NCBI RefSeq assembly: GCF_022398315.1
Contig: NZ_JAKEVF010000005.1
Location: forward strand, 169,821-233,820
Origin: Shewanella sp. Isolate11
Lineage (GTDB): Bacteria; Pseudomonadota; Gammaproteobacteria; Enterobacterales; Shewanellaceae
Direction: 5' to 3'
Length of the DNA stretch: 64,000 nucleotides
The position numbers and the translations under genes were made by a program. This document shows positions 31,090-40,866 of this stretch, in pieces; position 1 is the stretch's first letter; every line of letters begins with the position of its first letter. A model generated the notes under the pieces. The model saw only the letters and a program-made list of their open reading frames with translations, ran no database searches and was not told where the DNA came from.

Positions 31090-32706
31090 ATGAGTGTTAA
31101 TCAGCAAAGTGATCGAGAACTCGCATCAGGTTCGACAATCTCACCACAGGGACAAAGTGGCCTATTTGTCCGTTTCTTAAATGTTGTCGAACGTCTAGGT
31201 AACTTACTTCCCCATCCTATTACCTTGTTCGCCCTATTCTGTTTAGCCGTGATCCTCATGAGTGGTATCGCCGGCTATTTTGAATTAACGGTGCAAGATC
31301 CTCGTCCCCTTGGTTCCCCCGGTCGCAGCGCCGACGGCCTTATCCACGTAGTCAGCCTGATGAATGCTGAAGGTCTGCGGATGATTGTCTCCAACCTCGT
31401 GACCAACTTCACCGGGTTTACGCCTTTGGGTACCGTATTAGTGGCGCTTCTGGGCGTTGGAATTGCAGAACGCTCAGGGCTATTATCGGCAGCAATGCGC
31501 ACCTTAGTCATGGGCGCCTCAAAACGCCTAGTCACCCTTACCATCGTATTTGCCGGTATCGTTTCTAACACCGCCGCCGAGTTGGGTTATGTGGTGTTAA
31601 TTCCCATGGCGGCACTGATTTTTCACTCATTGGGACGCCACCCATTAGCAGGTTTAGCTGCGGCATTCGCTGGGGTTTCTGGTGGTTACAGCGCCAACCT
31701 ATTGCTAGGAACGGTCGATCCTTTATTGTCGGGCATTACCGAAGCGGCAGCGCAAATGATCGATCCTGAATACTTGGTTGGCCCCGAGGTTAACTGGTAT
31801 TTCATGTTTGTTTCTACCTTCGTGATCACCCTACTTGGCGCACTGGTTACCGAGAAGATTGTCGAGCCAAAACTAGGCAAATACGATGCCAGTGAGGCCA
31901 GTATCGATCTCGGTGAGCAAAAAATGGATGGCGTTACCGATATTGAAAAGCGCGGCCTTAAGGCTGCTGGGTTATCGGTACTGATACTCGGCGCTATCTT
32001 AGCCTTAACCGTTGTTCCCGAAAATGGACCTCTACGTCACCCAGAAACGGGCTTAGTCGCAGGCTCACCCTTTCTGAAAGGCATAGTGGCATTCATCTTT
32101 ATCTGTTTTGCCATCCCGGGTCTGGTGTACGGTAAAGTAGTTGGCACCATGAAGCGCGATAAAGACGTTATTGATGCCATGTCTCACAGCATGAGCACCA
32201 TGGGCATGTATATCGTATTGGTGTTTTTTGCCTCGCAATTTGTCGCTTTCTTCAAGTGGACTAACCTAGGTGCCGTTTTGGCGGTGACTGGTGCCGATGC
32301 CTTAAACGCCATTGGCTTAACCGGCCCCATAGTCTTCCTGTTGTTTATTATGATGTGCGGCTTTATTAACTTGATGCTGGGCAGCGCCTCGGCGCAATGG
32401 GCGGTTACCGCACCGATTTTTGTCCCCATGCTGATGTTGGTGGGCTACGCCCCAGAAACCATTCAGGCGGCTTATCGAATTGGTGATTCTGTGACTAACT
32501 TGATCACGCCGATGATGAGCTACTTCGGGCTGATTCTGGCAGTGGCATCGCAATATAAGAAGAACTTGGGTATTGGCACTTTAGTGGCAACCATGCTGCC
32601 TTATTCGATTGTGTTCTTTATCGGTTGGACCTGCTTCTTCTTTATCTGGGTATTTGGTTTTGGCCTGCCTGTCGGCCCAGGTGCCGCCACTTACTACACT
32701 CCGTAA
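31090..32706 (+). CDS. AbgT family transporter
   Basis: A 538-residue inner-membrane protein of the AbgT family (p-aminobenzoyl-glutamate uptake in E. coli; some members export sulfonamides). Typical features are the N-terminal LNVVERLGNLLPHP, GFTPLGTVLVALLGVGIAERSGL near residue 110, SNTAAELGYVVL and GVSGGYSANLLLG near 195, and GSASAQWAVTAPIFVPM near 435. AAGGA lies upstream of the ATG. The substrate is not settled by sequence; peptides or p-aminobenzoyl-glutamate are family-based guesses. Confidence 0.9.
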   Translation: MSVNQQSDRELASGSTISPQGQSGLFVRFLNVVERLGNLLPHPITLFALFCLAVILMSGIAGYFELTVQDPRPLGSPGRSADGLIHVVSLMNAEGLRMIVSNLVTNFTGFTPLGTVLVALLGVGIAERSGLLSAAMRTLVMGASKRLVTLTIVFAGIVSNTAAELGYVVLIPMAALIFHSLGRHPLAGLAAAFAGVSGGYSANLLLGTVDPLLSGITEAAAQMIDPEYLVGPEVNWYFMFVSTFVITLLGALVTEKIVEPKLGKYDASEASIDLGEQKMDGVTDIEKRGLKAAGLSVLILGAILALTVVPENGPLRHPETGLVAGSPFLKGIVAFIFICFAIPGLVYGKVVGTMKRDKDVIDAMSHSMSTMGMYIVLVFFASQFVAFFKWTNLGAVLAVTGADALNAIGLTGPIVFLLFIMMCGFINLMLGSASAQWAVTAPIFVPMLMLVGYAPETIQAAYRIGDSVTNLITPMMSYFGLILAVASQYKKNLGIGTLVATMLPYSIVFFIGWTCFFFIWVFGFGLPVGPGAATYYTP

Positions 32707-32725
32707 TCCTCGCTGTAAGTGCATG

Positions 32726-32759
32726 AAAAAAGGCCAATCCCTTCGGATTGGCCTTTTTA
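32726..32759. terminator. Bidirectional terminator between the AbgT gene and prlC
   Basis: AAAAAGGCCAATCC/GGATTGGCCTTTTT with a short CTTC loop, between convergent genes, with A and T tracts suitable for both strands. Confidence 0.9.
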
Positions 32760-32776
32760 CGATATTAGCTAAATGA

Positions 32777-34816
32777 TTAAGCCTGAATGCCCGAATGTCT
32801 CAGTAGCGCATCGATTTTCGGCTCACGTCCCATAAAGCGTTTGAACAGTGTCATCGGCTCTAAACTTCCGCCCATTTCTAAGATGTTTTCTAAGAAACTG
32901 CGGCCAGTATCGGCATTGAAAATCCCTTCCTCTTCGAAGCGAGAGAAGGCGTCAGCAGACAAGACTTCGGCCCATTTATAGCTGTAATAACCGGCGGCAT
33001 AACCACCAGCAAAGATATGAGCAAAGCTATGTTGGAAGCGGTTAAATTCGGCCGGTTTTACGACAGCAACCAAGCTTCTCACTTCATCCAGTTTCGCCTG
33101 AATCGCCGCGCCCGTTGCGGGGTCATATTCGTGATGCAAACGGAAATCAAACAGTGAAAACTCCAATTGACGTAACATCATCATGCCCGACTGAAAGTTT
33201 TTCGCGGCCAGCATTTTATCCAACATCGCCTTAGGTAACGGCTCACCTGTCTCGAAATGACCTGAGATCTGCGCGAGCGCTTCCTCTTCATAACACCAGT
33301 TTTCCATAAACTGACTCGGCAACTCTACCGCATCCCAAGGCACACCATTGATTCCCGATACGCCTGCGACATCGATTTTCGTGAGCATATGATGAATACC
33401 GTGACCAAATTCGTGAAACAGTGTGGTCACTTCATCATGGGTAAATAGCGCAGGTTTGCCGCCCACAGGGGCATTAAAGTTACAGGTCAAATAGGCAACC
33501 GGATGTTGGATCCCGGCAGCTGTATGGCGGCGCACTCGGCAGTCATCCATCCAAGCACCACCACGCTTACCTTCACGGGCATACAAGTCGAGATAGAAAC
33601 TGCCTCTGTGGTCGCCATTAGCGTCTTTAATCTTGAAAAAGCGAACATCTTTATGCCAAGTATCGAACTGCTTTTGCTCTTCGATACTCAAGCCAAATAG
33701 GCGTGAAACCGTGTAGAACAAGCCTGACAAGACGCGGTCTTCAGGGAAGTAAGGTCTTAATTCTTCTTGAGAGATCTCATATCTATGATGCTTAAGCTTT
33801 TCGGCATAATAGCTGAGATCCCATGGCTCAAGTTGGCTCACACCACAATGTTCGGCAGCAAATTCGGTTAGCTCTGCCAGCTCAGTTTCGCCCTGAGTCT
33901 TAGAGCGGGTCGCCAGCTCATTTAAGAAATCCAGCACTTGCTGTGGCGATTGCGCCATCTTAGTCGCCAGAGACTTATCGGCGTAACTGTCAAAGCCCAA
34001 TAGATTAGCCAGTTCGTGGCGCAGCGCAAGGATCTCATCCATTAATGGACCATTGTCAAACTCACCTGCATTAGGCCCCTGATCCGATGCGCGGGTAACG
34101 AAAGCGGTGTAACATTCCTGTCTCAGTTCACGGTTGTCGCTATAGGTCATCACCGGAAGATATGAAGGGAAATCTAAGGTAAATAACCAGCCGTCTAACT
34201 CTTTGGCTTCGGCCATGGCTTTCGCCGCCGCCACTGCTGACTCAGGTAATCCTGCAAGACCCGACTCTTCGGTGATTAATTTGGTCCAAGCCTGAGTCGC
34301 ATCTAATAGTTGATTAGAGAAGTTACTGGTCAATTCCGACAGGCGTTTTACTAACTCGCCGTACTGCTTTTTGTCTGCATCGCTTAAACCTATGCCTGAC
34401 AGCTCGAAGTCACGCAAACTATGTTCGATACTGGTTTGCTGCGCCTGAGTTAGCTGACTAAATTCATCGCTTTCTTTTAGCGCTTTGTAGGCTTCATATA
34501 AGCCCTGATGTTGACCAACATAGGTGCCATATTCAGATAAAATAGGTAAGCAAGCATCGTGGGCAGCGCGCCATTCATCAGTGCTGAGCACTGAGTTCAT
34601 GTGCGAAACTGGCGACCAAATCTGGCTCAATTCATCGTCCACTTGCTCCAATGGCTCGATAAAATTATCCCAAGTGTAAGGCCCGCCTGAGGCTAAGACT
34701 TCATCAATTTTGCGGCGACAATTTTCAATCCCCTGCTCGACAGCTGGCTGAATATGCTCTGGTTTAATTTGCGAAAAAAGCGGTAGCTCACTGCCGCTAA
34801 GCAAAGGATTACTCAT
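32777..34816 (-). CDS. prlC: Oligopeptidase A
   Basis: A cytosolic M3-family zinc metallopeptidase that degrades peptides, including released signal peptides. The 679 residues match E. coli PrlC/OpdA (680). The zinc motif is HEFGHGIHH near residue 468, with the third ligand in the NWCYEEEAL region (near 502); the substrate-recognition stretch FAGGYAAGYYSYKWAEVL is near 615. The start ATG has AAGGTA upstream. It is monocistronic. Confidence 0.96.
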   Translation of the reverse strand: MSNPLLSGSELPLFSQIKPEHIQPAVEQGIENCRRKIDEVLASGGPYTWDNFIEPLEQVDDELSQIWSPVSHMNSVLSTDEWRAAHDACLPILSEYGTYVGQHQGLYEAYKALKESDEFSQLTQAQQTSIEHSLRDFELSGIGLSDADKKQYGELVKRLSELTSNFSNQLLDATQAWTKLITEESGLAGLPESAVAAAKAMAEAKELDGWLFTLDFPSYLPVMTYSDNRELRQECYTAFVTRASDQGPNAGEFDNGPLMDEILALRHELANLLGFDSYADKSLATKMAQSPQQVLDFLNELATRSKTQGETELAELTEFAAEHCGVSQLEPWDLSYYAEKLKHHRYEISQEELRPYFPEDRVLSGLFYTVSRLFGLSIEEQKQFDTWHKDVRFFKIKDANGDHRGSFYLDLYAREGKRGGAWMDDCRVRRHTAAGIQHPVAYLTCNFNAPVGGKPALFTHDEVTTLFHEFGHGIHHMLTKIDVAGVSGINGVPWDAVELPSQFMENWCYEEEALAQISGHFETGEPLPKAMLDKMLAAKNFQSGMMMLRQLEFSLFDFRLHHEYDPATGAAIQAKLDEVRSLVAVVKPAEFNRFQHSFAHIFAGGYAAGYYSYKWAEVLSADAFSRFEEEGIFNADTGRSFLENILEMGGSLEPMTLFKRFMGREPKIDALLRHSGIQA

Positions 34817-35107
34817 TTTACCTTCCTTAAAAATCGTTTAGTTCTTCTCACTTATAGCTTACTTAATATGGGCATTGAAGGCTTGATTCAAGGCCTGTCC
34901 CTAGCGCCAAGCCTAAATTGGCGAATAAATGCCCAGTTAGCAGGCTTGTGAGCCAATTACTTTGATCTATCGCAAACAATATCTTTACACAAGATTTACG
35001 AATTCAATATTGCCGAGCTGATCGCAAATACAACTAATTATCATTTGTATCAAGAAGGTCGGGATCTATGATGCAAGAGCAGACCAAGATCAGATGATAT
35101 TTCGCCT

Positions 35108-35887
35108 ATGAAGACTTTAGCTCGCCTCACCTTAACCTCCAGTTTATTGCTGTGCAGTACTTATGTGTTTGCCGATGATGCCTCGATGGCAACCGCAATG
35201 GATGATGGTCACATTACTAATGTTATTAGTCGAATTGATAGCACAGAGACGGCTTGGATTATCGATTTAGGCTGGGATTCAAAATACATTTCCGAGGGGC
35301 GAAATAACCTCGACAATAGCGGGATTTATTGGGCGACTGGCGCCTATCAATATGACAGCCTCACGGTTTATGCCAGCTTAGGTCGCGGTGACAGCAATAA
35401 CTATATCGAGTGGGATCTTGGCCTAGAATATGGCTTTGAGCTGACTGAGAATCTTGAGGCTGCCGTAGGATATCAACGCATTCAAGGTTATGGCGACAGC
35501 GATTGTCGTGACAACGAGCTGTTTGCTTCTCTAAGTTACAGCCCATTTGAATGGCTAACGCCTTCGCTGGCCTATACCTATTCCACAGAAGCGGCAGGCT
35601 ATTTTATCGAAGCCAGCGTACACAGCAGTTGGCCAATCACAGCGCAGCTAACCCTGACACCATACGTCACACAAACCTTTGATTTTCAATATGTCACCGA
35701 GGAACATGATGGCGCTAACCACCTACAGCTAGGGCTAGAAGCCGAGTACCAACTACAGCCTCAACTTGTCGTTTCTGGACACGTTAGTCAAACCTTCGCT
35801 CAACAAGATATCGAGCAAGAAGCAGGCTATAACAACAGGGATTTAGACCAAACCTACTTCGGCTTCCACCTGACTTGGGAGTTTTAA
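35108..35887 (+). CDS. Exported outer-membrane beta-barrel protein (TorF-like)
   Basis: A 259-residue protein with a Sec signal ending near STYVFA-DD and a mature part of alternating hydrophobic/polar strands ending in ...TWEF, the C-terminal aromatic required for BAM-mediated assembly. The segment GWDSKYISEGRNNLDNSG resembles the first strands of TorF-family putative porins. The function is not known. A weak Fur-like half-match lies upstream near 35028-35050 and is not convincing. Confidence 0.65.
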   Translation: MKTLARLTLTSSLLLCSTYVFADDASMATAMDDGHITNVISRIDSTETAWIIDLGWDSKYISEGRNNLDNSGIYWATGAYQYDSLTVYASLGRGDSNNYIEWDLGLEYGFELTENLEAAVGYQRIQGYGDSDCRDNELFASLSYSPFEWLTPSLAYTYSTEAAGYFIEASVHSSWPITAQLTLTPYVTQTFDFQYVTEEHDGANHLQLGLEAEYQLQPQLVVSGHVSQTFAQQDIEQEAGYNNRDLDQTYFGFHLTWEF

Positions 35888-35998
35888 CCGCTTTATCTCA
35901 ATCGCTATAGAGTCGTTGAAAGATGACCAAGGTTGAACTAGCTTTAATTGACTCGCGGCATGGAACGCCGACCACTTGCCTGAACTTAAGGACACGGA

Positions 35999-36544
35999 AT
36001 GTCTTATTTTACTCGCCCGACTCTCTGCCTGCTGTTTATTAGCACTCTAGCTTTATATGGACATCAAACTTTGGCTGAAACACCTCAGCCCCAATCAGAT
36101 GAAATTAAGCCCAGTAATAACAAGTTGAGCAATCAAACTCAGATTATTATTCCACAAGACAGCGCTCTAGACAGTGACGGCAAACCACTGCATATCCCCA
36201 AGCAAGCTCAAAGCGCCATCCATTACCAAGCCAGCGAAGCTGCAACCATTGCAATCAGCCTCAAGGATTCCGAGCCACCAAGGCGCAAACACAAAAGCAA
36301 GTCGAAGCCATTGAGTCGAAAACAACAACTGGCCAGTCGTCTCCACGTAGCTAACGACCCCAGTTGTCGCTGGCTCAACAAGCGAATGCAACAACTGGAG
36401 CACAAAATAAAACAACAAACCAAGCCCAATTATGGCTTTCACAGCGATGAGCTGAGCATAAGAAAGCAAGAGTGGATTTGCATGAAATGTGGCGCCGAAG
36501 GCCCACAAGTTAATGACCATGCCAGCTGCCAACACCGGCGCTAA
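35999..36544 (+). CDS. Exported hypothetical protein with C-terminal Cys cluster
   Basis: A 181-residue protein with a signal sequence ending near TLA-ET, a disordered Ser/Gln/Pro-rich stretch, a basic PPRRKHKSKSKPLSRKQQ segment near residue 93, and a C-terminal part with Cys in PSCRW, WICMKC and HASC. Four Cys in an exported protein may form two disulfides or a metal site. ACACGGA precedes the ATG. The function is unknown. Confidence 0.55.
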   Translation: MSYFTRPTLCLLFISTLALYGHQTLAETPQPQSDEIKPSNNKLSNQTQIIIPQDSALDSDGKPLHIPKQAQSAIHYQASEAATIAISLKDSEPPRRKHKSKSKPLSRKQQLASRLHVANDPSCRWLNKRMQQLEHKIKQQTKPNYGFHSDELSIRKQEWICMKCGAEGPQVNDHASCQHRR

Positions 36545-36667
36545 AACTCCCCCTTGCCCGTTACTCTTTTTTCGGCAAGTTTCGGTTGAACTAAACTGCA
36601 CTGGTTTGACATGCCGTTTCCCCCTACAATGACCGCAATATGCAATCATTCGAATTCGGAGATGATG

Positions 36668-38023
36668 ATGTCCCAACATTTTGACTATATCTGTTTAGGC
36701 GCAGGCAGCGGCGGTATTGCCTCAGCAAACCGCGCAGCCATGCGCGGCGCTAAAGTGCTACTAATCGAAGCTAAAGCCTTAGGCGGCACTTGTGTTAACG
36801 TTGGCTGCGTACCTAAAAAAGTAATGTGGTACGGTGCCCAAGTTGCTGAAGCGATGCACCTTTATGCCAAAGATTACGGCTTCGATGTCAGCGTTAACCA
36901 ATTTGACTGGAGCAAGTTAGTCGAAAGCCGCGAAGCTTATATCGAACGAATTCACGGGGCTTATGATCGCGGTCTGGAAAGTAACGGTGTGACTTTAGTG
37001 CGAGGCTATGGCCGCTTCGTCAATAACCACACTATCGACGTCGATGGCGTGCAATATACCGCCGACAACATCTTAATTGCCACGGGCGGTTCTCCTACCA
37101 TCCCAAATATTCCCGGTGCGGAATATGGCATAGATTCTGATGGTTTCTTCGCCCTCAATGAGCAACCTAAGCGTGTTGCCGTGATCGGCGCAGGCTACAT
37201 TGCCGTAGAAGTGGCTGGCGTACTTCATGCGCTCGGAAGCGAGACGCATCTGTTTGTGCGTAAACATGCACCGCTACGTAGTTTCGACCCCATGCTAAGC
37301 GAAGCCTTGATGGAAAGCATGGCAACAGACGGTTTAAGCCTGCACACCAATAGCGTGCCTCAGTCGGTCAGCAAGAATGCCGACGGCAGTCTGACACTCA
37401 CCTTAGAAAGCGGTGAACAATATGAAGTGGATACGCTAATTTGGGCGATTGGCCGTAAACCTTCAACCGACAAGATCGGTCTGGAGAACACCGATGTCGC
37501 CCTTAATGAGCAAGGTTATGTCATCGTCGATGAACAGCAAAACACCAGCGCCAAAGGCATCTACTGTGTTGGTGACATTATGGCTGGCGGCGTCGAACTG
37601 ACTCCGGTTGCAGTTAAGGCGGGTCGTCTACTATCGGAGCGCTTATTCAATGGCATGCATGATGCCAAGATGGACTACAAACTGATCCCAACCGTGGTCT
37701 TTAGCCACCCAGCCATTGGCACCATGGGACTGACTGAACCGGAAGCAGTGGCACAATACGGCCAAGACCAAATTAAAGTCTACAGTTCAGGCTTTACCTC
37801 TATGTACACTGCTGTGACAGCTCACCGTCAAGCGTGCAAGATGAAACTGGTTTGTGCAGGTGAAAACGAAACCGTCGTCGGTATTCACGGTATCGGTTAT
37901 GGCATGGATGAAATTTTGCAAGGTTTCGGTGTCGCTATGAAGATGGGCGCCACCAAAGCTGACTTCGACGCGGTTGTGGCTATCCACCCCACTGGCGCCG
38001 AAGAATTCGTTACCATGAGATAA
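36668..38023 (+). CDS. gorA: Glutathione-disulfide reductase
   Basis: Reduces GSSG with NADPH; FAD-dependent, cytosolic. 451 residues (E. coli Gor has 450). Motifs: FAD-binding [15 protein letters not shown], redox-active [13 protein letters not shown] near residue 39, NADPH-binding [15 protein letters not shown] with the Arg-Lys pair [11 protein letters not shown]-binding YCVGD and the C-terminal catalytic His-Glu in AIHPTGAEE. The third of three consecutive ATGs (36668) is chosen because GGAG lies 6 bases before it. Confidence 0.96.
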   Translation: MSQHFDYICLGAGSGGIASANRAAMRGAKVLLIEAKALGGTCVNVGCVPKKVMWYGAQVAEAMHLYAKDYGFDVSVNQFDWSKLVESREAYIERIHGAYDRGLESNGVTLVRGYGRFVNNHTIDVDGVQYTADNILIATGGSPTIPNIPGAEYGIDSDGFFALNEQPKRVAVIGAGYIAVEVAGVLHALGSETHLFVRKHAPLRSFDPMLSEALMESMATDGLSLHTNSVPQSVSKNADGSLTLTLESGEQYEVDTLIWAIGRKPSTDKIGLENTDVALNEQGYVIVDEQQNTSAKGIYCVGDIMAGGVELTPVAVKAGRLLSERLFNGMHDAKMDYKLIPTVVFSHPAIGTMGLTEPEAVAQYGQDQIKVYSSGFTSMYTAVTAHRQACKMKLVCAGENETVVGIHGIGYGMDEILQGFGVAMKMGATKADFDAVVAIHPTGAEEFVTMR

Positions 38024-38420
38024 ATTCAATACTGAGATCAGCCTCTCAAGTTAATTTTTTAAAGGTGATATCCCAGCAGGGATATCACCTTTTTTATTAG
38101 TGTTAATGGATCTTTCTTCAAGCAATTTTAGTTATTGTGACGACAAAAATTATTTGCTTTAAATCCCTCTGCTTAAGCCCTATGGTCGCGTCCTAATTTT
38201 GATGAAAGTCGAAGCCATAACAATCGAATGAAATCAAAGGCCAAAATGGGGTTTGCTCACTAGAGTCACTATTTATGACTATAGTTACAGCTGCGGAGTC
38301 ATCACCCCGTTAAAGCAACAAATCAAGGCTTAAGGCGGTTCTGCCTGGCCGATTAATTTTTTATTACCTACTGAAAAAGTAGTGTATTTATACCCTTAAC
38401 AGAATTTAAAGGCGTTAGAC
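38024..38420. other. Intergenic region gorA-rimK
   Basis: About 400 bases. It holds the gorA terminator and, from about 38100, AT-rich DNA leading to the rimK start, presumably with its promoter; no ORF, repeat or recognised site. Confidence 0.5.
38061..38096 (+). terminator. Terminator after gorA
   Basis: AAAGGTGATATCCC/GGGATATCACCTTT with an AGCA loop and a T run. Confidence 0.92.
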
Positions 38421-39326
38421 ATGCGTATCGCAATTTTGTCTCGTAACGAAAACCTATATTCGACCCGTCGTCTTAAAGAGGCTGGCGAGGCCCTAGGCCA
38501 CACAGTTGATATTATCGACACGCTGCACTGCTATATGGATATTACCAGCAGCAACCCTACGGTGCGCTATATGGGTAAAGTATTACCTAAATATGATGCG
38601 GTGATCCCCCGTATTGGCTCATCGATCACCTTCTATGGTACCGCGGTAGTGCGTCAATTTGAGATGATGGGCACCTTCTGTGTTAACGAATCGGTGGCGA
38701 TCAGTCGTTCGCGCGACAAATTACGCTCACTGCAGTTGTTATCACGTAAAGGTATTGGCTTGCCTCGCACCGGTTTTGCCAGCAAGCCCGATAAAATTCA
38801 AGATTTGATCAAGAACGTCGGCGGCGCTCCGCTGGTGATCAAGTTACTTGAAGGAACTCAAGGTATTGGCGTGGTTTTAGCCGAAACCAATAAAGCAGCA
38901 GAAAGTGTTATCGAAGCCTTTATGGGACTCAAAGCCAACATCTTGGTGCAAGAGTTTATTAAAGAAGCAGGCGGCGCCGATATTCGCTGCTTCGTGGTCG
39001 GCGGTAAAGTGGTTGCAGCAATGAAACGTCAAGCGGCGGAAGGCGAATTCCGCTCGAACCTTCATCGCGGTGGTATTGCACAGTTGGTAAAACTCACTAA
39101 AGAAGAGCGCGCCACTGCAATTAATGCCGCCAAAGCTATGGGACTTAACCTATGTGGTGTCGATATCTTACAATCGAACCACGGCCCAGTAGTAATGGAA
39201 GTTAACTCCTCTCCTGGCTTAGAAGGTATTGAGCTAGCGACAGGTAAAGATGTCGCCGCTATGGTGTTTGACTTTATTGAGAAAAACGCCAAACCTAATG
39301 CCAATAAAACTCGTGGAAAAGGCTAA
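38421..39326 (+). CDS. rimK: RimK-type ATP-grasp ligase (S6 glutamylation family)
   Basis: A 301-residue ATP-grasp amino-acid ligase. RimK adds glutamates to the C-terminus of ribosomal protein S6 and can make poly-glutamate. Visible are [18 protein letters not shown], the ATP-grasp motifs [15 protein letters not shown] near residue 142, [17 protein letters not shown] near 190 and [15 protein letters not shown] near 260. The 3' stop is directly followed by the next ATG, and a third gene follows within 14 bases, so the three form one operon. Confidence 0.93.
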   Translation: MRIAILSRNENLYSTRRLKEAGEALGHTVDIIDTLHCYMDITSSNPTVRYMGKVLPKYDAVIPRIGSSITFYGTAVVRQFEMMGTFCVNESVAISRSRDKLRSLQLLSRKGIGLPRTGFASKPDKIQDLIKNVGGAPLVIKLLEGTQGIGVVLAETNKAAESVIEAFMGLKANILVQEFIKEAGGADIRCFVVGGKVVAAMKRQAAEGEFRSNLHRGGIAQLVKLTKEERATAINAAKAMGLNLCGVDILQSNHGPVVMEVNSSPGLEGIELATGKDVAAMVFDFIEKNAKPNANKTRGKG

Positions 39327-40349
39327 ATGGAAACGCCATTAAACATTGCTGGAATTGATATTTTTCCTGGTGAGCAGCGTCAGCTAGAACTGCCTGTGGC
39401 CAGTTTATATACCGATACCCAAGTCTCGATCCCTGTGCATGTTATCCGCGCTAAGAAACCCGGCCCTCGGGTATTCATTAGCGCGGCAGTGCATGGTGAC
39501 GAGCTCAACGGCATCGAGATTATTCGCCGTTTGATCCAGCAGCAAATCAAGCTCACCAAAGGCACCTTGATTTTAGTGCCTATGGTAAATGTTTATGGCG
39601 TGCTGAATCAAAGCCGTTACATGCCCGACCGACGCGACCTAAACCGTTGCTTTCCCGGTTCGCCTAAAGGCTCATTAGCCGGACGGGTTGCACATACCTT
39701 TTTGCATAGTATTGTGCGCCACTGTGATTACGGTATCGATCTGCATACCGGGGCTATTCATCGCTCTAATTTGCCGCAGGTTCGCGCCAATTTAGATGAC
39801 GCCGAAACCCTAACCTTAGCGCAAGCTTTTGGTGTGCCGGTGTTATTAAATGCCAATGTACGTGATGGCTCTCTCAGGGAATCAGCGGTCAACAATGGCG
39901 CGCGAGTGTTGTTATATGAGGCGGGGCAAGCGCTGCGATTCGATGAATTATCAATTCAAACCGGCGTGCGCGGCATTCTTAATGTGTTATCGACACTGAC
40001 CATGATCCGCAAGCGCCGACTCAAGCGCAAAGTGGAGCCGTTTGTGGCTAACCGCAGCGATTGGACTCGCGCTGCCGCCAGTGGTTTTGTGTGTGAGTTT
40101 GCCAAGCTCGGCGCCTATGTAGAAAAAGGCGAGGTGCTCGCCGAGATCAATAGCCCCTTGGGCGAGTTGATACAACAGGTGACCTCAAACCGTGCCGGTA
40201 TCGTTATTGGTAAACAAAATATTCCCTTGGTTTTGGAAGGCGACGCCATGTTCCATATCGCCTATTTTGGCAGTGCCGCCGATGAAGTGGTTGAGCATAT
40301 TGAAATTATGAACGAGCAGATCATGCCCATTGCGACCCCAGTGATCTAA
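39327..40349 (+). CDS. Succinylglutamate desuccinylase/aspartoacylase-family metallopeptidase
   Basis: A 340-residue M14-fold zinc hydrolase. Zinc and substrate motifs: AAVHGDELNGIE near residue 54 (His, Glu), DLNRCFPGSPKGS near 105 and GIDLHTGAIHRSNLPQ near 139 (His). A biotinyl-like C-terminal barrel holds VEKGEVLAEINSPLGE. The gene starts at the base after the rimK stop. In this setting it may remove or recycle glutamates added by RimK, but that is an inference from position. Confidence 0.82.
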   Translation: METPLNIAGIDIFPGEQRQLELPVASLYTDTQVSIPVHVIRAKKPGPRVFISAAVHGDELNGIEIIRRLIQQQIKLTKGTLILVPMVNVYGVLNQSRYMPDRRDLNRCFPGSPKGSLAGRVAHTFLHSIVRHCDYGIDLHTGAIHRSNLPQVRANLDDAETLTLAQAFGVPVLLNANVRDGSLRESAVNNGARVLLYEAGQALRFDELSIQTGVRGILNVLSTLTMIRKRRLKRKVEPFVANRSDWTRAAASGFVCEFAKLGAYVEKGEVLAEINSPLGELIQQVTSNRAGIVIGKQNIPLVLEGDAMFHIAYFGSAADEVVEHIEIMNEQIMPIATPVI

Positions 40350-40362
40350 TTAAGGTAAATAA

Positions 40363-40800
40363 ATGAACAAAATTATCATTGGCAACCTCGAGTCTTGTAA
40401 TCTACCTGACTTAGGTATCAGCGATCTTCACGTACGTATCGACACTGGCGCCAAAACCTCTTCCTTGCATGTGGATAACCTTAAGCGCATCAAGGTAAAA
40501 GGCCGCCCCTATGTGTCATTCGATTTACATCCTGATATCTACAACTTAGAACAAATCGTCCACTGTCAGGCGCCGGTATTTGATTCACGTCGAATTAAAT
40601 CTTCTAATGGTGAAGTCGAGCAGCGCTGCGTGATCCAAACCACCCTACAGCTTGGTGACAATCAATGGCCTATCGAACTCACTCTGAGTAATCGTCAAGA
40701 TATGACCTACTTGATGCTGCTTGGCCGTGAAGGCATGGGTAACCGTGTGTTGGTCAATCCTGCAGAAAGTTTTTTGGTTAACGATCCTACAGCAGAGTAG
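40363..40800 (+). CDS. RimB-like retropepsin-type protease (ATP-dependent zinc protease family)
   Basis: A 145-residue protein with the aspartyl-protease-like motif RIDTGAKTSSLHVDN near residue 26 and MLLGREGMGNRVLVNP near 123, matching the small retropepsin-like family that includes Pseudomonas RimB, a partner of RimK. It lies 13 bases after the desuccinylase-like gene, and AAGG precedes the ATG. The three genes probably make a RimK-based protein-glutamylation module with processing enzymes. Confidence 0.78.
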   Translation: MNKIIIGNLESCNLPDLGISDLHVRIDTGAKTSSLHVDNLKRIKVKGRPYVSFDLHPDIYNLEQIVHCQAPVFDSRRIKSSNGEVEQRCVIQTTLQLGDNQWPIELTLSNRQDMTYLMLLGREGMGNRVLVNPAESFLVNDPTAE

Positions 40801-40866
40801 TTGTCAAAACCTTGCTCGCTATTGCATGATATTTAAGAATTAGTTGTTTAAATAAAGGAAAGACCT

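Noticed and set aside
35028-35050. AATTATCATTTG upstream of the TorF-like gene as a Fur box.
   Set aside because: Only one half matches the 7-1-7 consensus.
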